In this document: one piece after another, positions 8,811 through 16,772 of the stretch
Numbering within the stretch: the first letter of the stretch is position 1
Layout of the letters: each line of letters opens with the position of its first letter
Origin: Catalinimonas alkaloidigena
GTDB taxonomy: Bacteria > Bacteroidota > Bacteroidia > Cytophagales > Cyclobacteriaceae
Assembly: GCF_029504655.1 (NCBI RefSeq)
Contig: NZ_JAQFIL010000001.1
Span: 6,887,001 to 6,951,000, forward strand
DNA length: 64,000 nt
Direction: 5' to 3'
Notes under the pieces: generated by a model
Told to the model about the DNA's origin: nothing
Database searches by the model: none
The model's input: the letters and a program-made list of their open reading frames with translations, nothing else
Position numbers and translations under genes: made by a program

Positions 8811-9204
8811 AGTTTTGTCGTTTTTACCAAGACCCTACTCTACTCACTTTGGTTGGAAGCCTCTTTGTACAAACTTTAAGAAAAGCTAAACTACCTGATC
8901 AACAAATAGCATTGGAAATGCGCAAATCTGTCTGATATAGTATTTCTGCACGGTCACCCAGTTTCGTCCAAGTTTTGATAACCTTCAGTTGAAATACATC
9001 ACCAATACGCTTTAAATATAATGTAACCTCATCCGCTTGATTAGATGAATCAGCTTATTTCAACTATTTGGCAAATCCCCCAATTTAAGAGCATGATATT
9101 CCGTATCTGTAACTGTTTCCTGTGATTATTAGTTAAAATTACCTATATTAAAAAAGTTATTCGCTTGAAGCTCTTTGATTCATTTACCTTAATTCTTTTC
9201 AGCT
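8811..9204. other. Intergenic, 394 bases
   Basis: This lies between the divergent lipoprotein gene and the repeat microprotein gene. No RNA gene or convincing ORF was seen; it presumably holds both promoters. Confidence 0.45.
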
Positions 9205-9357
9205 ATGCCTAAGCCTAATAAAATTATTCCTATCACGCTTAATTCTGACAGCGATCCATTGCAGCAGAAAGCTAAAAGTGATCCAATTCAACAAAAGGGG
9301 TTCAAAAGTGACCCTATACAACAAAAAGCTAAAAGTGATCCTATCCAGCAGAGATAA
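9205..9357 (+). CDS. 50-residue tandem-repeat microprotein (SDPIQQK repeats)
   Basis: An ATG at 9205 opens 50 codons ending in TAA at 9355-9357. After a 14-residue leader (MPKPNKIIPITLNS), the motif SDP(I/L)QQ(K/R) occurs four times, starting at residues 16, 25, 35 and 44, joined by AK or GFK linkers. The peptide is hydrophilic, lacks Cys and has no signal peptide. The repeats differ at synonymous codon positions (gatcca/gaccct/gatcct, caa/cag), which suggests selection on the peptide. An intrinsic terminator follows 40 bases later, marking an independent transcript. No family is recognised and function is unknown. Confidence 0.6.
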   Translation: MPKPNKIIPITLNSDSDPLQQKAKSDPIQQKGFKSDPIQQKAKSDPIQQR

Positions 9358-9395
9358 AATTACTGAGAGATTTTTAGGATTAGTATCCATTTCTA

Positions 9396-9424
9396 TTTAC
9401 CAGGCTTTTTGGCCTGGTTTTTTG
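9396..9424 (+). terminator. Terminator after the repeat microprotein gene
   Basis: A hairpin ACCAGGC / TTTTTG loop / GCCTGGT is followed by TTTTTTG on the plus strand. It is a clean rho-independent terminator and supports the short upstream ORF as a real transcription unit. Confidence 0.75.
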
Positions 9425-9445
9425 CTATATATACTCTCTGAATGC

Positions 9446-10315
9446 TTACAATGCCCACAGCAGCATCAACAGAAAAAAAACATTTAAGCTAAGCCCTGAG
9501 ATCATATTTAGCCGCATGGTAGATTTGTAATTCACTTCTGATTTTTCATGGCGAACCTGCCAGTACCAATAAAAGAAATAGGATATAATCGGAAGTAGAA
9601 AGATCAGATAAATGAAAGCTTGTGTAAGGCTAAAAAAGTATCTGTAGTACAGAAAGAACCCTATAGCCGAAAAGGCGAAAACAATAGCAGTAAAATGAAA
9701 AGTACCGATAACTCCCAGTTTGTAACTTAACGTAATATCTCCCCGCCTGACATCTTCTTCATGCTGGTAGATCTGGGTCATAGGGTAAGAGCCCCAAAGC
9801 ATCAGGCTGCTTAGTAAGGCCGGCAGTACATATTGTAAAACCCATACCTCATTAATTTCTACATCATGAATACTCATATAAGCCATGAGCCAGGTGAAGC
9901 ACCCCTGAAAGAAACCGGCAATAAACCAACTAGCTGTCGCATGTTTCTTTAACCTTACTGAAGGGTGACTATAAGCCTTGCTCACCAGGCCGTAGATTAA
10001 TAGCATCAGCGCAAACTGCCAGTTGATAAGCAAGCCTAATAAGATGGCAAGTAAGTCCAGCAAAAGCGCTACCCAGTATAAGTCTTTGCTTACCAAAGGT
10101 GGTTTTTCCAGCCCTCCTATGCTTCCTTCGTCTTTATCAAAATAGCTGTTGTACCCATTACTGGCCGGATACAATAAGAAATGAATTATAAAAAAGACCA
10201 GAAAAGTACGAGGCCAATCTTCCGGTACATCTACACTGAGCGCAAAAAGAAAAATTGGAAGAAGAAATACAGAAAAAGGGAGGCGCAGATGCAGTAGTGT
10301 AGACTTGGTGATCAT
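9446..10315 (-). CDS. UbiA-family prenyltransferase-like membrane protein
   Basis: 289 residues with about eight to nine hydrophobic helices. The first Asp-rich motif of the family appears as NGYNSYFDKDEG (about 56-66; compare NDxxDxxxD), and a second Asp-containing region as YQHEEDVRRGDITL. UbiA enzymes attach or transfer prenyl or similar lipid groups in the membrane. The substrate is not identifiable: neighbours give no menaquinone, heme or carotenoid context. Confident at superfamily level only. Confidence 0.75.
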   Translation of the reverse strand: MITKSTLLHLRLPFSVFLLPIFLFALSVDVPEDWPRTFLVFFIIHFLLYPASNGYNSYFDKDEGSIGGLEKPPLVSKDLYWVALLLDLLAILLGLLINWQFALMLLIYGLVSKAYSHPSVRLKKHATASWFIAGFFQGCFTWLMAYMSIHDVEINEVWVLQYVLPALLSSLMLWGSYPMTQIYQHEEDVRRGDITLSYKLGVIGTFHFTAIVFAFSAIGFFLYYRYFFSLTQAFIYLIFLLPIISYFFYWYWQVRHEKSEVNYKSTMRLNMISGLSLNVFFLLMLLWAL

Positions 10316-10391
10316 ATAGTAAATTTACCAATTGAGCAAACAATAAAAACCCGCTACAGTTATCAAGCATTATTAACTAATTTTTTTAGCT

Positions 10392-10544
10392 ATGAGTGGT
10401 TTATTATATCTGGTAGCCATCATTCTTTTAATCGGATGGCTGCTTGGTTTTTTTGTATTTAGCGTTGGTAATTTTATCCACATACTATTGGTGATAGCGA
10501 TCATCGCTATCCTGTTTAGGTTAATCAGGGGAAGAGGGATATAA
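10392..10544 (+). CDS. Small membrane protein, lmo0937/DUF5670 family
   Basis: A 50-residue protein from ATG 10392 to TAA 10542-10544, with two hydrophobic helices (about 4-24 and 28-43) and a basic tail FRLIRGRGI. The pattern ILLIGWLLGFFVFSVGNFIHILLVIAIIAIL matches the lmo0937 family of tiny membrane proteins, whose role is unknown (some members are stress-induced). A strong bidirectional hairpin follows directly. Confidence 0.75.
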   Translation: MSGLLYLVAIILLIGWLLGFFVFSVGNFIHILLVIAIIAILFRLIRGRGI

Positions 10545-10554
10545 TGATGTTAGA

Positions 10555-10577
10555 GCCGGAAGCGAATGACTTCCGGC
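10555..10577. terminator. Bidirectional hairpin terminator between lmo0937-like gene and mazG
   Basis: GCCGGAAG at 10555-10562 pairs perfectly with CTTCCGGC at 10570-10577 around a 7-base loop, between two converging genes. The right arm touches the mazG stop codon. T-rich sequence follows on the plus strand, but the tract is not perfect. Confidence 0.6.
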
Positions 10578-11365
10578 TATATATTCTTAGCTTCATTCCA
10601 GTAAGCATCCATCTCATTGAGCGTCATGTTTCCCAGGTCTTTTCCTTCTGACTTGGCTTTTTCCTCCAGATAGTTGAATCTTTTAATAAACTTCTTATTG
10701 CTTCTTTCCAGCGCTTCTTCAGGGTTAATACCTGTAAAACGAGCGTAGTTGACCAGCGAAAACAACAAGTCTCCGTATTCGTCCTGCATTTTTTCAAGAT
10801 TGTTTACCTTCTCCTCTGCACGAAACTCCTCCATTTCTTCTTCTACCTTTTCCCATACCTGTCCTTTATGTTCCCAATCAAAGCCTACCCCCCTGGCCTT
10901 GTCCTGTATGCGCATCGCTTTGATGAGGGCAGGCAATGACTGGGGAACTCCCCCCAATACCGTCTTTTTAACGTTCCCTTTCTCTTTCAGCTTAATCTGT
11001 TCCCAGTTTCGCTCTACCGTAGCAGCATCTTCGGCTTTTACATCTCCATAAATATGGGGATGGCGTACTATTAATTTCTCGCAAATACCATCCAGCACAT
11101 CCTTGATATCAAAAGCTTCCTGTTCAGATGCTATTTTTGAATAAAATACGATATGCAGTATCAGGTCTCCCAGTTCTTTTTTTATTTCTGGCATATCTCC
11201 TTCTATGATGGCGTCTGAGAGCTCATAGGTCTCTTCTATGGTAAGGTGTCTTAGACTTTCCAGGGTTTGCTTACGATCCCAGGGGCACTGCGCCCTTAAT
11301 TCATCCATTATATTCAGTAAACGCTCAAATGCTTGTCTAGCCTCTGCTTTTTTTTCTTTTGCCAT
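10577..11365 (-). CDS. mazG: Nucleoside triphosphate pyrophosphohydrolase MazG
   Basis: 262 residues; hydrolyses (d)NTPs to monophosphate and pyrophosphate, clearing aberrant nucleotides. It contains two MazG-fold halves. The first has LRAQCPWDRKQTLESLRHLTIEETYEL with the EExxE...ExxD metal motif (ELGDLILHIVFYSKIA); the second has EEMEEFRAEEK and DEYGDLLFSLVNYARF. Tandem architecture and length match the full-size E. coli-type protein. Single-gene unit. Confidence 0.95.
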   Translation of the reverse strand: MAKEKKAEARQAFERLLNIMDELRAQCPWDRKQTLESLRHLTIEETYELSDAIIEGDMPEIKKELGDLILHIVFYSKIASEQEAFDIKDVLDGICEKLIVRHPHIYGDVKAEDAATVERNWEQIKLKEKGNVKKTVLGGVPQSLPALIKAMRIQDKARGVGFDWEHKGQVWEKVEEEMEEFRAEEKVNNLEKMQDEYGDLLFSLVNYARFTGINPEEALERSNKKFIKRFNYLEEKAKSEGKDLGNMTLNEMDAYWNEAKNI

Positions 11366-11439
11366 GAGTAAATCCTTTATCTACAGTACTTTATTTAGTT
11401 TTCTTCTATTAATCTCAATCAAAAATAAGTAATAGAAAC

Positions 11440-11469
11440 TTTGGTTCTAAGGAGTTCGTTTTAACTTTG
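11440..11469 (+). promoter_or_regulatory. Bacteroidota-type promoter upstream of the NqrM-like gene
   Basis: TTTG at 11440-11443, an 18-base spacer, and TAACTTTG at 11462-11469 match the Bacteroidota sigma-ABfr consensus (TTTG, about 19 bases, TAnnTTTG). The downstream ATG is 30 bases away. It is the best promoter match I found in the window. Confidence 0.6.
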
Positions 11470-11498
11470 TAATCAAAATAGCAGAAAACGATAAGCAT

Positions 11499-11729
11499 AT
11501 GACGACGATACTTTTAGGTATAGGATTTTTGGGTTTATTTTTCGTACTGATGTGCGTAAGACTTATTTTCCTGAAAAATGGAGAGTTTAAGGGTACCTGT
11601 GCATCACAAAGCCCTTTTCTGAATAAAGAAGGTGCTACCTGTGGGTACTGCGGCAAAGAAGTAGGCAAAGATAGCCAATGTGGTAACCCCGACTCTGAAG
11701 TTAATAAAGTATTAGCTAAGTTTGATTAG
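11499..11729 (+). CDS. NqrM-like small membrane protein (DUF539-like)
   Basis: 76 residues: one N-terminal membrane helix (about 3-25), then a short soluble tail with four cysteines: CASQSPF, TCGYCG and SQCGN. This layout resembles NqrM, which helps assemble the iron centre of the sodium-pumping NADH:quinone reductase (Na+-NQR), and related 'membrane or secreted' Bacteroidota proteins. No nqr genes lie in this window, so the role as an Nqr maturation factor is inference. A good promoter precedes it. Confidence 0.6.
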   Translation: MTTILLGIGFLGLFFVLMCVRLIFLKNGEFKGTCASQSPFLNKEGATCGYCGKEVGKDSQCGNPDSEVNKVLAKFD

Positions 11730-11783
11730 TGCTTTTTTCTAAATTTGCTGCCTTTCTATATTTAGCCATAAAATTACCATTCA

Positions 11784-13178
11784 TTGACTTTAATTAAATC
11801 AATTTCCGGTATACGAGGTACTATCGGAGGAGAAGTAGGAGAAGCGCTTACACCGGTAGATATTGTAAAATATGCTGCCGCTTATGGCACATATATTAAA
11901 GCCAAAAAAGATGATGCCAAAGTTATCATCGGGCGGGATGCCCGTGTTTCAGGCCCTATGGTGTCTTCACTGGTATCTTCCACTTTGCAGGGATTAGGTA
12001 TTGATATCGTTGATATTCAGCTTGCCCCTACTCCCACAGTAGAACTTGCGGTGAAGGATGAGAACGCCGACGGAGGCATCATCATTACCGCCAGCCACAA
12101 CCCTGGGCAATGGAATGCCCTGAAACTCCTTAACGCTGATGGCGAGTTTTTGTCTGCTGAAGCGGGAGAGGAAGTACTGCGCATTGCTGAAGAAGGTGCA
12201 TTTGAGTTTGCTACTTCAAAAAAACTAGGTAGTTATAGTGTAATAGAAAACTACATAAGCAAGCACATAGAGAAGATACTAGCCCTTGCTGAAGTGGACA
12301 AAGACGCTATAGCGTCCCGTAACTTGAGGGTGGCTATTGACTGTGTCAATTCTGTAGGAGGTATCGCGGTACCTCAGCTTTTGGAAGCCCTGGGTGTAGA
12401 ACAGGTAGAAAAGTTTTTCTGTGAGCCTGATGGTGCCTTTAAACGTAATCCTGAGCCCGTTCCTGAAAACCTAAATCATATTTGTTCTAAGATTGAGCAG
12501 GGGGCTTTTGACCTGGGCATTGTAGTAGATCCTGACGTGGACCGCCTGGTATTGATACAGGACAATGGCGCTCCTTTTGGCGAAGAATATACCCTGGTCG
12601 CAGTAGCTGATTATATTCTGGGGCTTAACAATGGAGGTAATACCGTTTCTAACCTATCTTCCTCGCAAGCACTACAGGATATTACTGAGAAACATGAAGG
12701 AAACTATACTGCCGCTGCCGTAGGTGAGGTGAATGTGGTAAAAGCGATGAAGGCTACCCATGCGGTGATCGGCGGAGAAGGAAATGGCGGTGTCATTTTT
12801 CCTAAGATGCACTACGGACGAGATGCGCTTACCGGAATAGCTCTTTTTCTTTCTCATCTTGCTAAATTTGGCAAGACCATGACCCAGCTAAAATCTACTT
12901 ATCCTCAATACCACATTTCAAAGAACAAAATTGAGCTGACGCCTGAAATTGATATTGATAATATCATGAAAGGCATAAAGCTGAAATACAGCAATATGCC
13001 TGTCAACCCTATTGATGGTATCAAGATCAGCTTTGGCAAAGAGTGGGTGCATTTGCGCAGATCTAATACAGAACCTATCATTAGAATCATTGCTGAGTCT
13101 CATTCTCAGGTAACTGCCGATCATTTGGCCAATAAGCTTATCAGCGATATACGCGAAGTAATATCAGAAAGAGCATAG
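11784..13178 (+). CDS. glmM: Phosphoglucosamine mutase (alpha-D-phosphohexomutase family)
   Basis: 464 residues; converts glucosamine 6-phosphate to glucosamine 1-phosphate for peptidoglycan and LPS precursors. The catalytic phosphoserine is Ser104 in TASHNP, the metal loop is DPDVDR (near 250), the sugar loop GGEGNGG and the phosphate-binding loop RRSNTEPIIRI. The start appears to be TTG at 11784 (leading to TLIKSISGIRGT), since no ATG lies upstream in frame close by. The family also includes phosphomannomutases, and Bacteroidota members with the DPDVDR loop are usually called GlmM. Confidence 0.88.
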   Translation: MTLIKSISGIRGTIGGEVGEALTPVDIVKYAAAYGTYIKAKKDDAKVIIGRDARVSGPMVSSLVSSTLQGLGIDIVDIQLAPTPTVELAVKDENADGGIIITASHNPGQWNALKLLNADGEFLSAEAGEEVLRIAEEGAFEFATSKKLGSYSVIENYISKHIEKILALAEVDKDAIASRNLRVAIDCVNSVGGIAVPQLLEALGVEQVEKFFCEPDGAFKRNPEPVPENLNHICSKIEQGAFDLGIVVDPDVDRLVLIQDNGAPFGEEYTLVAVADYILGLNNGGNTVSNLSSSQALQDITEKHEGNYTAAAVGEVNVVKAMKATHAVIGGEGNGGVIFPKMHYGRDALTGIALFLSHLAKFGKTMTQLKSTYPQYHISKNKIELTPEIDIDNIMKGIKLKYSNMPVNPIDGIKISFGKEWVHLRRSNTEPIIRIIAESHSQVTADHLANKLISDIREVISERA

Positions 13179-13200
13179 GTAGATTCCTATGCCTCTTTTC
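13173..13200 (+). terminator. Terminator after glmM
   Basis: GCATAGG (13173-13179) pairs with CCTATGC (13186-13192) around a 6-base loop and is followed by tcttttc. The stem overlaps the last glmM codons. A modest intrinsic terminator. Confidence 0.45.
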
Positions 13201-13241
13201 TGTGCTAATTTTAACTTCTTCTTTACTAAACACTACACGCC

Positions 13242-14384
13242 ATGCAGGTCTATTTGGATAATGCCGCCACTACTCAGCTTTCGCCTGAAGTGTTTAAAGC
13301 CATGAAGCCTTATATGCTGGAGTTTTATGGTAATCCTTCCTCTACGCATGCCCATGGTAGAGCTACCCGCTCGGCCCTGGAAAAAGCACGAAAAAAAGTA
13401 GCGGACCTGCTTCATGGCTCTCCTTCTGAGATTTTCTTTACCTCCGGTGGTACAGAGGCAGACAACACTGCTATAAAATGCAGCATAGAAGCGTTGGGCA
13501 TAACACATGCGATTACTTCTCACCTGGAACACCATGCCGTACTCCATACCCTTCAGGAACTGGCAAAAAAAAAGATAATCAGTCTGAGTTATGTAGATAC
13601 TGATGAGCGGGGAAATATTGACTTAACGCATTTGAGAACGCTTCTGGAGCAAAATGAACGTTCGTTCGTATCTATCATGCATGGTAATAATGAAATTGGT
13701 AACCTCAATGATATTGAGCTGATTGGTGAAATCTGCGAAGCTTATGATGCGATTTTTCACTCTGATACTGTACAGACGCTTGCGCATTACCCTCATGATC
13801 TTAGTAAGCTCAAAGTACACAGTATTATCGGGTCTGCCCATAAATTTCATGGACCTAAAGGGGTAGGCCTCCTCTATCTCAGGAAGGGCCATCAGATTAC
13901 ACCTTTCGTACATGGAGGCTCCCAGGAAAGAAATATGCGGGGTGGAACGGAAAATCTCTACGGCATCATCGGCCTTGCCAAAGCTTTGGAAATAGCCTAT
14001 GAGGGTGCCGAGCAACATCGCAATTATATTTTAGGTCTCAAAAAACGTATGATTGAGGGCTTAAAAGAAAAAGTGCCAGGTATTGCCTTTAATGGAGAAT
14101 CTGCAAATCTGGATAAAAGTCTGTATACGGTGCTTAATGTAAGCCTACCTCCCTCAGAAGATACTGATATGCTTCTGTTTAACCTGGATTTACATAAAAT
14201 TTCAGCTTCGGGAGGTTCTGCCTGCTCTAGCGGTTCCAATATAGGTTCACACGTACTCAGAGCCCTATCTTCCGATCCTGAGAGAGGTATCATACGTTTC
14301 TCTTTCAGCAAATACAATACGCAGGAAGAAGTAGACTATGTAGTAGATAAGTTGGCAAATATGTATGCCTCTGTCAATACCTGA
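13242..14384 (+). CDS. Cysteine desulfurase (class V aminotransferase, NifS/IscS-like)
   Basis: A PLP enzyme of 380 residues that takes sulfur from cysteine for Fe-S clusters or thio-modified RNA. N-terminal YLDNAATTQLSPEV, the TSGGTEADNTAI phosphate-binding region, the PLP lysine in GSAHKFHGPKG (about 200-210) and the catalytic cysteine in SGGSACSSGS (about 325) are all present. The short active-site loop with GSACSSGS is group I (IscS/NifS). No iscU or suf genes adjoin it, so the acceptor is unknown. Confidence 0.94.
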   Translation: MQVYLDNAATTQLSPEVFKAMKPYMLEFYGNPSSTHAHGRATRSALEKARKKVADLLHGSPSEIFFTSGGTEADNTAIKCSIEALGITHAITSHLEHHAVLHTLQELAKKKIISLSYVDTDERGNIDLTHLRTLLEQNERSFVSIMHGNNEIGNLNDIELIGEICEAYDAIFHSDTVQTLAHYPHDLSKLKVHSIIGSAHKFHGPKGVGLLYLRKGHQITPFVHGGSQERNMRGGTENLYGIIGLAKALEIAYEGAEQHRNYILGLKKRMIEGLKEKVPGIAFNGESANLDKSLYTVLNVSLPPSEDTDMLLFNLDLHKISASGGSACSSGSNIGSHVLRALSSDPERGIIRFSFSKYNTQEEVDYVVDKLANMYASVNT

Positions 14385-14444
14385 ATTTATCCGAAAGATA
14401 TTTGTTTGCTATATTAAGCAATCATTGCACTGAAAAAACCACCT

Positions 14445-14909
14445 ATGAAACGATACACGCTTTTTTTTACCGCCTCTTTTATTTTACTATTTGTCAGCTT
14501 TTCTTCCAGTATAGCGCAACAAGCGATAGATAATAAAATATGGAAGGCCTTGTCGGGGGTAACTTACACCATTACTGAAGATGAGTATGGTGAACTTTAT
14601 GTGCCGAAGTTTAGCGAAGAAGCCACGGCAATGGAGGGTAAAGAAGTTACTGTACCCGGTTATATCATTCCTTTTGAAGGCCTTTTCAAACCAGATCATG
14701 TCATTGTATCTTCTCTGCCTCTGGCATCCTGCTTTTTTTGTGGCTCCGGTGGACCTGAAACCGTGATGGAGGTCTATCTGAAAGAACCCATTGATTATAC
14801 TGAATCTATTGTGGCCTTTAAAGGAAGGCTGAAGCTAAACGATGAAGATTACGAACAACTGATGTATATTTTGGAAGATGCAGTGATGGTAGGTGAAGTG
14901 GGAAAGTGA
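14445..14909 (+). CDS. DUF3299-family exported protein
   Basis: 154 residues with a signal peptide (about 1-24, ending SIAQQ). The core GKEVTVPGYIIPFEG..., LPLASCFFCGSGGPETVMEV and the strand-rich end match DUF3299-type periplasmic proteins, which are often encoded near ABC-transporter or metal-handling genes in other organisms. The CFFC pair could bind metal or form a disulfide. Here it stands alone between the desulfurase and a terminator. Role unknown. Confidence 0.65.
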   Translation: MKRYTLFFTASFILLFVSFSSSIAQQAIDNKIWKALSGVTYTITEDEYGELYVPKFSEEATAMEGKEVTVPGYIIPFEGLFKPDHVIVSSLPLASCFFCGSGGPETVMEVYLKEPIDYTESIVAFKGRLKLNDEDYEQLMYILEDAVMVGEVGK

Positions 14910-14930
14910 TTATTGCGCTTCTGAACATAG

Positions 14931-14966
14931 AAAAGGCTCCTTCAGTAACAAAGGAGCCTTTTCTTT
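14931..14966. terminator. Strong bidirectional terminator
   Basis: AAAAGGCTCCTT at 14931-14942 and AAGGAGCCTTTT at 14951-14962 are perfect 12-base arms around an 8-base loop. T-rich sequence lies on the plus side and an A-rich flank serves the minus side. It separates the converging DUF3299 and porin-like genes. Confidence 0.85.
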
Positions 14967-14987
14967 TACATGCTTACTTCCCTAATT

Positions 14988-15638
14988 TTATAAGCCTATC
15001 GCTATATATGCTTGAATTACAGAATTTTTGGAATTATCAAATACGGCTTCTGCTGCGGTAGTTTTAGCAATTTCGGTCAGTCCCAGGTTGTAGCGTGCGC
15101 CGATGCTTACCGCTTCCAGGTCTACTCCTATGCCAGCGGCCAATCCATAATCCCAAGATTTAAAATTATCTCTGTCCAGTTCTTCTGAACCATCCGCCAA
15201 ATCACCATCAGTAGAGACGTTGGCTCCCAAAAGATAGCTGGCATACGGCCCTACATGAAGATTTAATGTTTCACCTAAAGTCACTTTGGCCAATATAGGA
15301 ATATCAAGATAGGTCAGATTTGTTTTTACTTCTCCTTCAGCATCTACAAAGTCCAGTACACCGTCGTCATTGCCATAAGTGGCACGATTACCTTTAGTGG
15401 ATAACAACAGTTCTGGTTGGAGACTAAAACCTTCAGAAACTGCTATTTCAGTAAATACCCCTACGTTAAAGCCCAGACGTACATTTTGGTCGCCTACTTC
15501 ATTGCTGTAGAAATTTGAAGCATTTACACCTCCTTTTATCCCGATACGGGAGTCATCCATCTGAGCCTGGACTTCTTTTGGAAGATACAGCAGCGCAAAA
15601 AATAGAGAAAAAATTACTAGCCTGTTTAAATTTTTCAT
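14988..15638 (-). CDS. Outer-membrane beta-barrel protein (PorT/OprF-N-like porin family)
   Basis: About 216 residues from MKNLNRLVIF; an upstream in-frame ATG at 15662 would add eight residues before a normal signal peptide, so I prefer 15638. The signal peptide ends near VQAQ. The mature part is a run of amphipathic strands with the family's RIGIKGGVNASNF opening, GFNVGVFTEIAVSEGFSLQPELLLSTKGN and a closing IQAYIAIGL strand. This is the 'outer membrane beta-barrel' (PF13568) pattern. No specific substrate is known. Confidence 0.85.
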   Translation of the reverse strand: MKNLNRLVIFSLFFALLYLPKEVQAQMDDSRIGIKGGVNASNFYSNEVGDQNVRLGFNVGVFTEIAVSEGFSLQPELLLSTKGNRATYGNDDGVLDFVDAEGEVKTNLTYLDIPILAKVTLGETLNLHVGPYASYLLGANVSTDGDLADGSEELDRDNFKSWDYGLAAGIGVDLEAVSIGARYNLGLTEIAKTTAAEAVFDNSKNSVIQAYIAIGL

Positions 15639-15802
15639 AGTTAAAAAAGTTAAAATTATCATTATTATTTTGTATCAAATCCTTAACACATACAATATTA
15701 TATTGTTAATCATACTACCATAATTATTTTTTTATATGCTTGTCTCTCCATTCCTATCACTACTTTTTTAGGAATACTTTAATTTTTTCTACCTTGAAAG
15801 AG

Positions 15803-16465
15803 ATGAAAAATATTCACCGCTTTTTAGAACATACCGCTCTCTCGCCTACCCTGACTTATCAGGAAGTAGAAAAAATGATAGAGCAAGCCCACGATCATCA
15901 ATTCGCAGGTTTATGCCTTCCTCCTTTCTGGGTGAAAAAAGCCAAGCGGGACTTAGGCAATGCAGATGTACAAATGGTAACCGTGGTTGGTTTTCCCTTT
16001 GGCTATCAGATGAGCCAAACCAAAGAAGCTGAAATCCGTCAGGCACTTAAGGATGGTGCTGATGAGCTAGACGTGGTCATGAATATTTCGGCTTTTAAGT
16101 CGGGCTTACCCTGGGCTAAGATTGAGCTGGCAAAGTATGCAACCCTTATACACGAGGAGGAGGCTTTTCTGAAGGTAATCATTGAAACCGCTTACCTGTC
16201 GGAAGAGGAGCTCCGTACTGCCTGTAAAATTTGTGCAGACGCAGGGGCCGATTTTGTAAAAACTTCCACAGGAATAGCTCCTGAAGGAGCAAAAGTAGAG
16301 CATATCCGACTAATGAGAGAAATATTGCCTTCTAATGTAGGCATCAAAGCTTCGGGAGGCATTAAGACACTGAAACAAACTATAAGCATGCTGGAAGCCG
16401 GCGCCGACAGGATAGGTACTTCTTCCGCTATATATATTATTAATCAATCTAATAAGCAAATATGA
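15803..16465 (+). CDS. deoC: Deoxyribose-phosphate aldolase
   Basis: Cleaves 2-deoxyribose 5-phosphate to acetaldehyde and glyceraldehyde 3-phosphate in nucleoside catabolism. From MKNIHRFLEHT there are 220 residues, the family length. DELDVVMNISAFKSG, the LKVIIETAYLSEEE strand (Lys near 130) and the Schiff-base lysine in FVKTSTGIAPEGA are present, followed by GIKASGGIK with the second active-site lysine. An in-frame ATG at 15740 would add 21 unlikely residues, and a purine-rich GAAAGAG precedes 15803. It ends in ATGA, overlapping the original acylphosphatase start. Confidence 0.94.
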   Translation: MKNIHRFLEHTALSPTLTYQEVEKMIEQAHDHQFAGLCLPPFWVKKAKRDLGNADVQMVTVVGFPFGYQMSQTKEAEIRQALKDGADELDVVMNISAFKSGLPWAKIELAKYATLIHEEEAFLKVIIETAYLSEEELRTACKICADAGADFVKTSTGIAPEGAKVEHIRLMREILPSNVGIKASGGIKTLKQTISMLEAGADRIGTSSAIYIINQSNKQI

Positions 16466-16735
16466 ATGTACACTACACAATCCGTGTCTATGGCAAAGTG
16501 CAGGGTGTTTTTTTTTAGAGCCAGCACTCAGGACAAGGCAGAGTCTTTAGGGATACTGGGATGGGTAAAGAATGAACCCGATGGTACTGTAAAAATAGAA
16601 GCTGAAGGCCCTGAACAGCAAATGCAGGAGTTTATTGACTGGTGCAAGCAGGGACCGACCTATGCCAAAGTAGAAAAGGTAGATTTGAAAGAAGACAATC
16701 CTCAGGGATTTGTCCGTTTTGAGATTAAGCAGTGA
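16462..16735 (+). CDS. Acylphosphatase gene, interrupted by a one-base shift in a 9-T run
   Basis: Two frames are needed to read the acylphosphatase. From ATG 16462 (overlapping the deoC stop as ATGA) the product begins MNVHYTIRVYGKVQGVFF, with the family's GxVQGVxFR active-site motif, but then meets TAG. The rest, RASTQDKAESLGILGWVKN...VKIEAEGP, is in the next frame. The switch falls exactly in a run of nine T at 16508-16516, where eight T would give the standard VFFR. The alternative ATG at 16466 reads across but loses the motif (AKCRVFFFR). This may be a sequencing error, a real mutation, or slippage. Product length would be about 90 residues. Confidence 0.75.
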
Positions 16736-16736
16736 A

Positions 16737-16767
16737 ATACCCCGGAGCAATGCTCCAGAGTATTTTT
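16737..16767. terminator. Hairpin between acylphosphatase and TamB genes
   Basis: GGAGCA and TGCTCC form a compact dyad, extended outward by ATAC/GTAT pairing, and followed by ATTTTTA on the plus strand. It lies between converging genes and probably terminates the deoC unit. Confidence 0.5.
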
Positions 16768-16772
16768 AAAGA

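Noticed and set aside
9199..9390. Minus-strand ORF over the repeat microprotein (63 residues)
   Set aside because: It is the antisense of the SDPIQQK repeats, giving Leu/Phe-rich periodic sequence. The plus frame has a start, a terminator and hydrophilic repeats.
16466..16735. The ORF read from ATG 16466 as a normal complete acylphosphatase
   Set aside because: In this frame the start of the protein reads YTTQSVSMAKCRVFFFR, which lacks the VQGV loop; the frame from 16462 carries it. The gene is better explained as two frames joined at the 9-T run.
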